Shown here: one piece after another, positions 1 to 7,219 of the stretch
Numbering within the stretch: position 1 is the first letter of the stretch
Layout of the letters: every line of letters starts with the position of its first letter
Assembly: GCA_019163135.1 (NCBI GenBank)
Contig: JAFLKR010000035.1
Coordinates: forward strand, 1-32,227
From: Desulfobulbaceae bacterium
GTDB taxonomy: Bacteria > Desulfobacterota > Desulfobulbia > Desulfobulbales > Desulfobulbaceae
Reading direction: 5' to 3'
DNA: 32,227 nucleotides
Program-made: the position numbers and the translations under genes
Notes under the pieces: model-generated
Seen by the model: the letters and a program-made list of their open reading frames with translations, nothing else
Told to the model about the DNA's origin: nothing
The model's database searches: none

Positions 1-1
1 T

Positions 2-61
2 GGGCTCGAGCCAGGTATCGGTGTGCAGGCCGTCAATGATTAAGCAGAACAGTTTGGACAT
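2..61 (-). CDS. N-terminal fragment of a possible alkaline-phosphatase-superfamily protein
   Basis: Only the first 20 codons are inside the window; the gene continues past the left edge. The start is the ATG at 61-59, with a weak purine stretch (GAGAG) upstream. The visible residues begin MSKLFCLIIDGLHTDTW. A short hydrophobic strand ending in I-D-G close to the N-terminus is how many alkaline-phosphatase-superfamily enzymes present their first metal-binding aspartate, so a phosphatase, phosphodiesterase or phosphonate hydrolase is possible. It is divergent from the DUF1045 gene, a family often found with phosphonate genes, which fits but does not prove the call. Twenty residues are too few for a firm assignment. 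Confidence 0.35.
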   Translation of the reverse strand, partial: MSKLFCLIIDGLHTDTWLEP

Positions 62-300
62 GGGGGACTCTCGTTGAAGAATTGGCTGATGTAGAGCCGT
101 CAGCTGAAGGAATCCTGCAACCGTTCAATTTGTGCCCACTCTTCTACCCCCCGGCTGTTACGGGTGGATTAAACTGTTGTTACGATTTGTTCAGGACCGA
201 TACGCGATAGGCCGGGGCATTCTGGCTCGGTAGAGCCTGATGCAATCGTAACCGTTTCATAACTTGGGATTAAAACAACATACTCATAATAGGAGTAACA
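62..300. promoter_or_regulatory. Divergent intergenic region
   Basis: This 239-base stretch separates two divergently transcribed genes and should hold promoters for both. I see no convincing -35/-10 pair, large hairpin or RNA gene. The right end carries a clear Shine-Dalgarno sequence, AGGAG at 291-295, five bases before the ATG at 301; it decides the start of the next gene. Confidence 0.4.
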
Positions 301-1149
301 ATGGAACGCGGCGGAAGGCCTGCTGCAGATGAACAATTTCTCGTCCCCTTAAAGAAACGGCTGATTATCCTTATGCGCTATGCCATCTCTCTTGCTCCAC
401 CCACAGCCTCTCCCCTCTGGCAACGGGGCAGCCAGTGGCTCGGTCGGGATGCCTGCAACGGACAATACCTGCCCCCGCCCCGTTTTCGTGGGATTGACCC
501 GGAGCGTTTTGCAGAGCTCACCCGCACCCCGGCTCACCATGGCTTTCATGCCACCATCGTCCCGCCTTTCCGCCTAGCGGAACGGGTCAGCGAAGCCGAC
601 TTGTTGCAAGATCTTGACAATTTTGCTGCCCGCCAACGACCGTTATCTCTGGCTCCCCTCGAAATCGCTCTGCTCAGTAACTTTTTTTGCCTGCGGCCCG
701 CAGGTCATTGCCCAGTTCTCCAGACGCTCGCGGCCCTCGGCATCCGTGCCTTCGAGCGCTTCCGTGCACCCTTGACCCCCGGAGAACTCGCCCGGGGCAA
801 GGCCGTCATGCTCAGCGGTCAGGAAAAGAGGAATCTGGAGATTTGGGGGTACCCCTATGTCTTTGAGGAATTCCGCTTTCATTTCACCCTGACGACGCGC
901 ATGCCCGAGGGTCGTGAAATGGATTTGCTGCACAACGCGCTGCTTGAGACCTTCACCCCACTGCTCTCCGATCCGCTGCTGATCGATGATATTTGCCTTT
1001 TCATGGAAGCGGATGCCGGTAAGCCGATGCGTTGCCTGTACCGCTTTCCCTTTCCCCCAATTTCTTCCGAACCCGAGGAACGCACCCATCATGCCCCGCA
1101 GCTCCTCCAAAAAAACATTCATCCTGGATACCAATGTCATTCTGCATGA
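301..1149 (+). CDS. DUF1045 family protein (2H phosphoesterase-like)
   Basis: The 282-residue product resembles DUF1045 proteins, which in other bacteria often lie in phosphonate-utilisation clusters and belong to the 2H phosphoesterase superfamily. Two H-x-T motifs expected of that fold are visible, HAT (HGFHATI) in the first half and HFT (FHFTLTT) in the second, so a 2',3'-cyclic phosphodiesterase-type activity is plausible; the substrate is unknown. The start at 301 is supported by AGGAG at 291-295. The family-like sequence (MRYAISLAPP) begins only at codon 25 (373), so a start there is possible. The last 59 bases overlap the PhoH gene and the tail looks unlike the family. No C-P lyase genes are visible in the window. 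Confidence 0.75.
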   Translation: MERGGRPAADEQFLVPLKKRLIILMRYAISLAPPTASPLWQRGSQWLGRDACNGQYLPPPRFRGIDPERFAELTRTPAHHGFHATIVPPFRLAERVSEADLLQDLDNFAARQRPLSLAPLEIALLSNFFCLRPAGHCPVLQTLAALGIRAFERFRAPLTPGELARGKAVMLSGQEKRNLEIWGYPYVFEEFRFHFTLTTRMPEGREMDLLHNALLETFTPLLSDPLLIDDICLFMEADAGKPMRCLYRFPFPPISSEPEERTHHAPQLLQKNIHPGYQCHSA

Positions 1150-2428
1150 TTCGTCTTGCATTACCCATTTTCAGGAGCACGACGTCGTCGTTCCCATCAC
1201 CGTTCTTGAGGAACTGGACCAGTTTAAAAAAGGCAATCTCACCCTGAATTATCATGCCCGTGAATTCGTGCGCGCTCTCGATGGGTTGAGCGCTGGCAAA
1301 TTGTTCAACGGCGGGGTGCGGATCGGCGTGGGCAAAGGGCGGGTGTCGGTCAAACTGGAACAGGCGCCCCACGAGGATCTGCGGCAGCATTTCCCGGCAG
1401 CGGGCAAGCCCGATCACCAAATCCTCAATATCGGCTATCACCTGGCCAAAGCGGACGGTTCGCGCAAATACATCCTGGTGACCAAAGATGTCAACCTGCG
1501 GATGAAGGCCAAGGCGGTCGGTCTGATGGCTGAGGATTACACCACCGATCATGTCAAGGATATCGGCTCTCTCTATACCGGTTGCCGCTATCTGGATGGG
1601 GTTGCACCCGAGTTGATCGAGACCCTGCATCGCGAGGAGCAGGGGAGCGATTCCGGACCGTTGCAGCTTGATCCGCCCCCGGTGGCCAACGAATACCTGA
1701 TTGTGCGCAATTGTAAAAAATCGGTGCTCGCTACCTTCCGGCCAGGTGATGCCAAAGTCTGCAAGATTCACCGCAAGAGTGTGTACGGCATCACGCCCCG
1801 CAACGCCGAACAGAGTTTCGCGATCCATGCCCTTTGCAACCCGCAGGTCCCGCTGGTTACTATTTCGGGCAAGGCAGGCACCGGTAAAACGCTGCTGGCC
1901 CTGGCGGCGGCGTTGGAACAGCGTGCCCAGTATCGCCAGATTATGCTAGCCCGACCGATCGTGCCGCTGTCCAACAAGGATATCGGCTACCTGCCCGGCG
2001 ACATCCAGTCGAAAATCAGCCCGTACATGCAGCCTCTCTACGACAACTTGGCGGTGATTCGCAGCCAGTTTCCCGAGCAGAGCGAGATGAGCCTGTTGAT
2101 CGGCCGTCTGCTGGACGACAAGAAATTGGTTATCGAGCCCCTGGCCTATATCCGGGGCCGCAGCCTGGTGAAAATGTACATGATCGTTGACGAGGCCCAG
2201 AATCTCACCCCGCACGAGGTCAAGACCATCATCACCCGGGCCGGCGAGCAGACCAAGATTATCTTCACCGGCGACATTCACCAGATTGACCATCCCTATC
2301 TCGATAGTCATTCCAATGGGTTAAGTCATCTCATCGAAAAGATGCGGGGACAGCCGATTTACGCGCATATCAATTTAGAAAAAGGCGAGCGTTCCGAACT
2401 CGCCATGCTGGCCAGTGAACTGCTATGA
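1091..2428 (+). CDS. PhoH family protein with N-terminal PIN domain
   Basis: The product is 445 residues. An N-terminal PIN nuclease-like domain starts with FILDTNVILHD around residues 10-20, including the first acidic metal ligand D13. A PhoH-type P-loop ATPase follows, with Walker A GKAGTGKT at 260-267 and Walker B MIVDEAQN at about 364-371. This PIN-PhoH (PhoH2/YlaK) architecture is linked in other organisms to RNA unwinding and cleavage, so a cytoplasmic RNA-processing role is likely. The start at 1091 was chosen over upstream in-frame starts because the PIN domain begins there and GAGGA lies at about 1074-1078. Its 5' end overlaps the DUF1045 gene and its stop overlaps the next start in an ATGA, so all three are probably co-transcribed. 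Confidence 0.9.
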   Translation: MPRSSSKKTFILDTNVILHDSSCITHFQEHDVVVPITVLEELDQFKKGNLTLNYHAREFVRALDGLSAGKLFNGGVRIGVGKGRVSVKLEQAPHEDLRQHFPAAGKPDHQILNIGYHLAKADGSRKYILVTKDVNLRMKAKAVGLMAEDYTTDHVKDIGSLYTGCRYLDGVAPELIETLHREEQGSDSGPLQLDPPPVANEYLIVRNCKKSVLATFRPGDAKVCKIHRKSVYGITPRNAEQSFAIHALCNPQVPLVTISGKAGTGKTLLALAAALEQRAQYRQIMLARPIVPLSNKDIGYLPGDIQSKISPYMQPLYDNLAVIRSQFPEQSEMSLLIGRLLDDKKLVIEPLAYIRGRSLVKMYMIVDEAQNLTPHEVKTIITRAGEQTKIIFTGDIHQIDHPYLDSHSNGLSHLIEKMRGQPIYAHINLEKGERSELAMLASELL

Positions 2429-3105
2429 AATCAAACCTGCCCGATCATTCCCTGGTGCGAGCCATCCTGCCCTTTGGTCTGCTTATGCTGCTGCTGGCAG
2501 CGGCCAGCCCGGCGTCCCAGATCTTGCGTTACCGCGAGCAGACCGGTGAGAGCAGTTTCACCTTTCTCTGGCGCTCGGAGCAGGATCGATCCGGGGTCAC
2601 CATTATCCAAGATCAGGGGGACGAAACCTACAGCAGTGTTTGTACCCCGGAGGGCACGACCCTTTCCTGGCGTTACCTCCGTCCGCCGGATACCGATGTC
2701 CGGGCAGAACGGATTGGGGACCGTATCCAGCTGAGCGGCCGACTGGCCGGCAAGGCGATTAACCAAAGCCGGACCATCGATAGTCGGCCCTGGTTCCAGC
2801 CGCTGTCCTTCTCGTTGCAGCGGATGGTGGCCCGTAATGCGCAAACCGCCACGTTCTGGACTATCCGTCCGGACACCCTCGAAATTATCGCTATGCAGGC
2901 GCAGCAATCAGGCCGTGAGCAACTGCCTGCGGGTGAAGCCAGCCAAGCAGCGGATAAGGTGGTGATCCGTCTGGATGGTCTGTTGTCCGGGGTTTGGCAT
3001 GCCGATTATTGGTTCCGGCAAAGCGATAACCTCTTTGTCGCGTACCGGGGGACCCATGGCCCGCCGGGGACAGCGGAGACCTCCATCCGTCTGCTTACCC
3101 CTTAA
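2425..3105 (+). CDS. Secreted or membrane-anchored protein of unknown function
   Basis: I do not recognise this 226-residue protein. Residues about 12-32 form a hydrophobic segment ending in AAASPASQ, which looks like a signal peptide, so it is probably exported. The rest is rich in alternating polar and aromatic residues (FTFLWR, WHADYWFR), suggesting beta structure of the type seen in periplasmic DUF3108-like proteins; that comparison is weak. The start overlaps the PhoH stop by four bases (ATGA at 2425-2428), implying translational coupling. It ends 18 bases before the stop of the convergent glycosyltransferase gene. Confidence 0.7.
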   Translation: MKSNLPDHSLVRAILPFGLLMLLLAAASPASQILRYREQTGESSFTFLWRSEQDRSGVTIIQDQGDETYSSVCTPEGTTLSWRYLRPPDTDVRAERIGDRIQLSGRLAGKAINQSRTIDSRPWFQPLSFSLQRMVARNAQTATFWTIRPDTLEIIAMQAQQSGREQLPAGEASQAADKVVIRLDGLLSGVWHADYWFRQSDNLFVAYRGTHGPPGTAETSIRLLTP

Positions 3106-3123
3106 GTTAAGAAGAGCGGCGAC

Positions 3124-4119
3124 TCAGCAATTGACCGCCAGGTTGTCGAGGAACTGGCGGGTGCAGACTTCCCAGGAATAACCGGCGGCAAAGTCACGGC
3201 AGCCGCTCCGTGGCACGGTCATGGCTCGCAGAGCGGCAGTGCGGAGATTGGTGTCGAGGCAGCCGTTGATGCCTTCGCGGACGATATATTTCGGCCCGGT
3301 CACCGGAAAGGCAGCCACCGGTACGCCGCTGGCCATGGCCTCAAGCAGGACAATGCCGAAGGTGTCGGTCAGGCTGGGAAAAACAAAGACATCCGCCTGC
3401 GCCAGATGGACGGCCAGATCCTCTCCGCCTTTGGCACCGGTGAAATAGACCTCCGGATAGTCGCGGCGCAGAGTTTTCAGGGCCGGCCCGTCGCCGATCA
3501 CCCATTTTTTCCCCGGTAGTTCCAGATCAAGAAAGGCGGGCAGGTTTTTTTCCATGGCCACGCGGCCGACATAGATAAAAAGCGGATGGGGAACGGCCGA
3601 TTGCGAAGGACGCCGAGGTCGGAACAGGGTGGTGTCCACCCCCCGCGACCAGGGCACCAGATGGGTGAAATCCTTGGCCGCCAGCTCATCAATAATGGTC
3701 GGCGCCGCCATGGTTCGGCGGGCTGGCCGATGAAAGCCCCGGATCAGGGCATAGCTCATGGCCAGCGGCACGGGGGCGCGCATGCGGACATATTCGGGAA
3801 AGCGGGTGTGGTACGAGGTGGTAAAGGCGAGATCCAGTTTCCGGCAAGCGGCCCGGGCTGTCCAGCCCAAAGGACCTTCGGTGGCGATATGAATCGCCGC
3901 AGGTCCAAACCCCGTGAGCATCCGGCCGATGCTTGCCGGAGTGACCATGGAAAGCCGGATCTCGGGATAGGTGGGACAGGGAAAGGTTTCGAATCGATCC
4001 GGGGTGATCATCATCACCTCATGCCCCCAAGCTTGCAAGGTCGCAGCGGTCCGACTCAGGGTCGTGACGACGCCGTTAATTTGGGGATGCCAGGCATCGG
4101 TTGCGATACAGATCTTCAT
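3124..4119 (-). CDS. GT4-family glycosyltransferase
   Basis: A 331-residue retaining glycosyltransferase of the GT-B fold. The N-terminus MKICIATDAWHPQINGVV is the typical first strand and glycine loop of GT4 enzymes acting on lipids (mannosyltransferases, SqdX-like enzymes). The C-terminal donor-binding half carries YVGRVAMEKN and DTFGIVLLEAMASG, the usual E/D-x7-E region. It most likely transfers a sugar from a nucleotide donor to a membrane lipid at the cytoplasmic face; donor and acceptor are unknown. The ATG at 4119 was chosen because the domain begins there; an upstream in-frame extension lies wholly inside the neighbouring gene. The 5' end overlaps the LpxH-like gene by 44 bases, so the two are almost certainly expressed together. 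Confidence 0.88.
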   Translation of the reverse strand: MKICIATDAWHPQINGVVTTLSRTAATLQAWGHEVMMITPDRFETFPCPTYPEIRLSMVTPASIGRMLTGFGPAAIHIATEGPLGWTARAACRKLDLAFTTSYHTRFPEYVRMRAPVPLAMSYALIRGFHRPARRTMAAPTIIDELAAKDFTHLVPWSRGVDTTLFRPRRPSQSAVPHPLFIYVGRVAMEKNLPAFLDLELPGKKWVIGDGPALKTLRRDYPEVYFTGAKGGEDLAVHLAQADVFVFPSLTDTFGIVLLEAMASGVPVAAFPVTGPKYIVREGINGCLDTNLRTAALRAMTVPRSGCRDFAAGYSWEVCTRQFLDNLAVNC

Positions 4120-4891
4120 AGGCTTTAACGGCGACCGCCTCCTCCAGGGGATATTGATTGCGCCACTCGACGATGCCGAGTTGGCCGGTGTGGTTTTCGG
4201 CAAGTGCCGTGCAGCTTTCCACCCAGTCACCGGCGTTGGTATAGAGCATGTTTTCGATCTCCCTGATCCCGGCCCGATGGATGTGGCCGCAGATCAGGCC
4301 CTCAACCTGATGTTCGACCGCTTTCCGGACGATCACCTTTTCAAACCGGCCCAGGACGTTAACCGCGATTTTCACCCGATGCTTCATCCAGGCAGAAAAC
4401 GACCACTGCTTCCGGTTGGACTGACGTCGATTAAGGTGCCGGCGGCTGTTGATTTTCAGCAAAATTTCGTAGATCGTACTGCCGATACTGGCCAGCCAGG
4501 GGCAGTGTTGCACGACGGGATCGAAGGTGTCGCCGTGCAGAACCAGGTAGCGGTGGCCGCCGACGGTCTCATGGATCACCTCGTTTTGGATATGGATGTT
4601 GTTGAAGGTGCTGCCGTTGAATTTACGCAGCATATGGTCGTGATTGCCGGGCAGATAGAAGACCTTGGTGCCGTTTTCGGCTTTTTCCAGGATCGTTTTG
4701 ACGATCCGGTCATTGATCTTGGGCCAGTGCCATTTTTTTTGGGCCTGAAGCAGGTCGAAAATATCGCCGACCAGATACAGAAATTCGGATTCGCTCTGCA
4801 GGAGAAAATCGAGCAATTGTTCGTTCTCCAGGTTTTGGGTGCCAAGGTGGAGGTCGGATATCCAGATGGATCGGAAATGAAGTCGCGGCAT
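4076..4891 (-). CDS. LpxH-like metallophosphoesterase (UDP-2,3-diacylglucosamine diphosphatase family)
   Basis: This 271-residue calcineurin-like phosphoesterase has the full dinuclear metal motif set: DLHLG (13-17), GDIFD (42-46), GNHD (82-85), HGD (119-121) and GHIHRA (202-207). The overall pattern matches the UDP-2,3-diacylglucosamine pyrophosphatase group. True LpxH makes lipid X for lipid A, but the pairing with an overlapping GT4 gene leaves open another lipid pyrophosphate or phosphate substrate. The start at 4891 is backed by AAGGAGGG six bases upstream. A decayed second copy of its C-terminal region (about residues 211-240) lies at 15510-15680. Confidence 0.85.
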   Translation of the reverse strand: MPRLHFRSIWISDLHLGTQNLENEQLLDFLLQSESEFLYLVGDIFDLLQAQKKWHWPKINDRIVKTILEKAENGTKVFYLPGNHDHMLRKFNGSTFNNIHIQNEVIHETVGGHRYLVLHGDTFDPVVQHCPWLASIGSTIYEILLKINSRRHLNRRQSNRKQWSFSAWMKHRVKIAVNVLGRFEKVIVRKAVEHQVEGLICGHIHRAGIREIENMLYTNAGDWVESCTALAENHTGQLGIVEWRNQYPLEEAVAVKAYEDLYRNRCLASPN

Positions 4892-5088
4892 GAGTCCCTC
4901 CTTCGGGTGTGCGCCGGTTGCGGGGCAGAAGCAGGCGGTTGTTCAAACGTTTTTCTGCTGCCTTGCCCCAAGCATACCTTCCCCCTGTTATGTCCCGGTC
5001 ATGATCCAATTTTTTTCCGGTTGGCGGATTGTTTTGATTGGATTGGGGCGCTCGTCCTTCAAGGAAAAAGGCTGTATTGGTGGAGCGT
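4892..5088. other. Intergenic gap with imperfect hairpin upstream of the LpxH-like gene
   Basis: This 197-base gap splits the leftward envelope block into two transcription units or hosts an internal promoter. An imperfect inverted repeat lies at 4922-4969: GGGGCA (4922-4927) pairs with TGCCCC (4964-4969), and AGCAG (4930-4934) with CTGCT (4955-4959). On the minus strand it would fold in the leader just upstream of the strong RBS of the LpxH-like gene. No T-run follows, so a classical terminator is unlikely. Confidence 0.35.
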
Positions 5089-6141
5089 TCAGATGCGATC
5101 CTGCCGCACTGTAAACGAGAGAGTGGCCTCGGTGACCATGCTGCGGCCGAAGACGAAGAAGAGGCCAAACCAGAGCAGCTGCAGGCCGAGGAGCAGCATG
5201 GGATTGAGCAGCAGGCGCATCCCGGCGGCGATGGCAGGGAGAGGCAGCGGGGAGGAGGACGGCAACAGGCAGAGCCCGCAACCGTAGACAATCGCCGCCA
5301 GGCTCATTTTTTGATAGGCCGAGATGCTGGTGAATCCCCTGAAATCGGCACGGAGCATTTCCGAGAGTACCCGCCAGATCTGGGAGACCAGCAGGCTGAG
5401 GAGAAAGGCGGTCCGGTAGTGCCCCTGGAAAAATAAATGGCAGGCGAGCAGGGCGGTGGCGGTGTAGAGCAGGCAGGTCAGCCCCTGGACTGGCACCAGC
5501 TTGACCCCGGCAAGTCCCCCCTCGTAGACCGCCTTCTTGGTCGCGCCGGTAAAGACAAAGGCCAGGCGATTGAACAGTCGTGTGGCCAGAGCGCCGCATT
5601 GGTGCAGCGGTTTGCCGTAACAACAGCCGAAACTGATACACGCCAGCCGGCCGAGCCCCTCGCCCAGAATATAGCCGATACCGAGTGCAGCCAGCGTCAC
5701 CTGCATATTAAGGAGCGGAACGTTCAGCAACAGGCAGCCGCCATTGACCAGGAGGATGAGCAATGGCGTGGCCGCCAGTCCGCAGAAAAACGAACCGCCG
5801 ATCGTGAAGGTGTATTGTTTTTTTTCCACTAGTCGGGCCACCAGTCGAGCCGCAGGCAGGCAAAGACCCACGATCAGGGCGAGCAGCAGCACCATCGGCG
5901 CCGGGTCGGTATGGGCGGCAACCGCGAGGATGAGGACGAAGAGGACGGCAATGGTAACCGCAGAGGCGGTCAGCGCCCCGTAGGCGGTGAAGTTGATTCC
6001 CCGCCACTGGGAACCGCTTCTCCTGGCGACCGGCACCGAGGCCAGCACCTGATAGCGTTCACCGGGCAGCAGCCGCCAGCCGAGCACGATCAGCAGGGTG
6101 AAAAGGCCGGCGGCGGTAAGGAGAAAAAACCATTCATTCAT
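5089..6141 (-). CDS. Lgt-like (prolipoprotein diacylglyceryl transferase family) membrane protein
   Basis: A 350-residue polytopic membrane protein with roughly eight to nine hydrophobic segments. The central signature GRLACISFGCCYGKP (residues 164-178) resembles the G-R-x-x-C-x-x-x-G-C-C-Y-G motif of Lgt-family paralogues, which differ from true Lgt. Canonical Lgt moves diacylglycerol from phosphatidylglycerol to a lipoprotein cysteine in the inner membrane; a related lipid-transfer reaction is a reasonable inference here. A cytoplasmic loop of charged residues at about 22-47 and other extra segments distinguish it from housekeeping Lgt. Its start overlaps the stop of the decarboxylase-like gene in an ATGA (6138-6141), indicating coupling. 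Confidence 0.7.
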   Translation of the reverse strand: MNEWFFLLTAAGLFTLLIVLGWRLLPGERYQVLASVPVARRSGSQWRGINFTAYGALTASAVTIAVLFVLILAVAAHTDPAPMVLLLALIVGLCLPAARLVARLVEKKQYTFTIGGSFFCGLAATPLLILLVNGGCLLLNVPLLNMQVTLAALGIGYILGEGLGRLACISFGCCYGKPLHQCGALATRLFNRLAFVFTGATKKAVYEGGLAGVKLVPVQGLTCLLYTATALLACHLFFQGHYRTAFLLSLLVSQIWRVLSEMLRADFRGFTSISAYQKMSLAAIVYGCGLCLLPSSSPLPLPAIAAGMRLLLNPMLLLGLQLLWFGLFFVFGRSMVTEATLSFTVRQDRI

Positions 6142-7199
6142 GGCATCATCCTCCGGAAGGCTTGCGGGATTGTGGGGGCGGGCTGCAGGCTGCCGGCGGC
6201 TAGCCCCGGTCGTTTGATCGCAATGGTTGAGCGGACCTTGACATCGGTTTCCACCAACGGTCGGCCCAGTCCGGAAGAGAACCGGCTCTGCACGTCGCGG
6301 CGGACCACGTTTTTCCGCAGGTCCTCACTGAAAACGATGCTGTCCTTTTCAAAAAGGAGGATGTCGGTGGAACTGCCGGGTCGGTACAGGCTTTTGGGGC
6401 AGCCTTTGGTGAGCCGCATGCCCTTGACCACCGGGACGGGATGGTCGTACTTGGTGTCGGAGTAGCATTGGACGATATCGCCGATCATCAGGGCCACGAC
6501 CTCGATCATCGCCACCAGGCCGATGCCGCTGCCGCCGATCACATCAGTATCGATGATGGTGACCACCCGCCGGTTCTTGGCGTGGAGCGAGGCCAGGGCG
6601 ATCAACGCTTGCGGATTGCAGGAGTGATAGCCGCCCTCGAGTTCATAGATGTCGACCACCTCGCCGCTGACCGGGATATGATTAAAATGGTATTTATCCG
6701 GGGTCAGGCGAAAGATAGCGAAATCGCCCCCCGCAAAAGAGGTGTGCCACGGCGAGTCGCCCAGCAACTCCATGGTCGAGAAAAATTTTTCCTTGATGAA
6801 CAGTTCCGGGGTTTCCTCCAGGGTACCGATCAGGACCTTGGCATCGGCAGGGGCGGCTATGGCTTGCGGGTCTGGATCCATGGGGCGGCAGTCCCAATAA
6901 CGAATCTGCCGTTCAAAGACCTGACGGGCGCTGGTGAAGCTGTGATGCGGGGCCAGGCATTCCCGCCAGTCGACCCCCATTCGTTTGAGCAACGCCAATC
7001 CTTGATCATGGCAAAGCGGGAGATTGAGGTCGAAATGGAGAAATCCCAGCCAACCGGACATCCGTTTGGAGGTCAAGGCCTGAAACAGGCTCGGGGCATG
7101 TTCACGTAAACGGTTATAGAGCAGGGCGATGGTCCGGTCGGCGATGAGCTTCTCGCTGATGATGGCGCCGGTCTCGCGGGCAATATACTGATGTGCCAT
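6138..7199 (-). CDS. Phosphatidylserine decarboxylase-like pyruvoyl enzyme
   Basis: The 353-residue product matches the Psd-related family. Recognisable parts are PADAKV (about 117-122), the histidine loop KYHFNHIPVSG (169-179) and the self-cleavage site RPGSST (273-278), where chain cleavage between G275 and S276 would create the pyruvoyl group. The canonical motif is LGST, so G-S-S is a variant. The alpha chain is long, about 78 residues, and ends in a block with GRPLVETDVKVRS, typical of a Psd-like subgroup rather than housekeeping Psd. The start at 7199 has GGAGA just upstream; a longer in-frame extension would run into the upstream gene. It should decarboxylate phosphatidylserine or a similar amino-acid-headed lipid at the membrane. 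Confidence 0.8.
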   Translation of the reverse strand: MAHQYIARETGAIISEKLIADRTIALLYNRLREHAPSLFQALTSKRMSGWLGFLHFDLNLPLCHDQGLALLKRMGVDWRECLAPHHSFTSARQVFERQIRYWDCRPMDPDPQAIAAPADAKVLIGTLEETPELFIKEKFFSTMELLGDSPWHTSFAGGDFAIFRLTPDKYHFNHIPVSGEVVDIYELEGGYHSCNPQALIALASLHAKNRRVVTIIDTDVIGGSGIGLVAMIEVVALMIGDIVQCYSDTKYDHPVPVVKGMRLTKGCPKSLYRPGSSTDILLFEKDSIVFSEDLRKNVVRRDVQSRFSSGLGRPLVETDVKVRSTIAIKRPGLAAGSLQPAPTIPQAFRRMMP

Positions 7200-7219
7200 A
7201 GGTTTTCTCCAGTTTCGGT

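Noticed and set aside
3971-5287. A 438-codon open frame on the plus strand
   Set aside because: It lies opposite the LpxH-like and Lgt-like genes, which have clear motifs and strong RBS; it is their antisense shadow.
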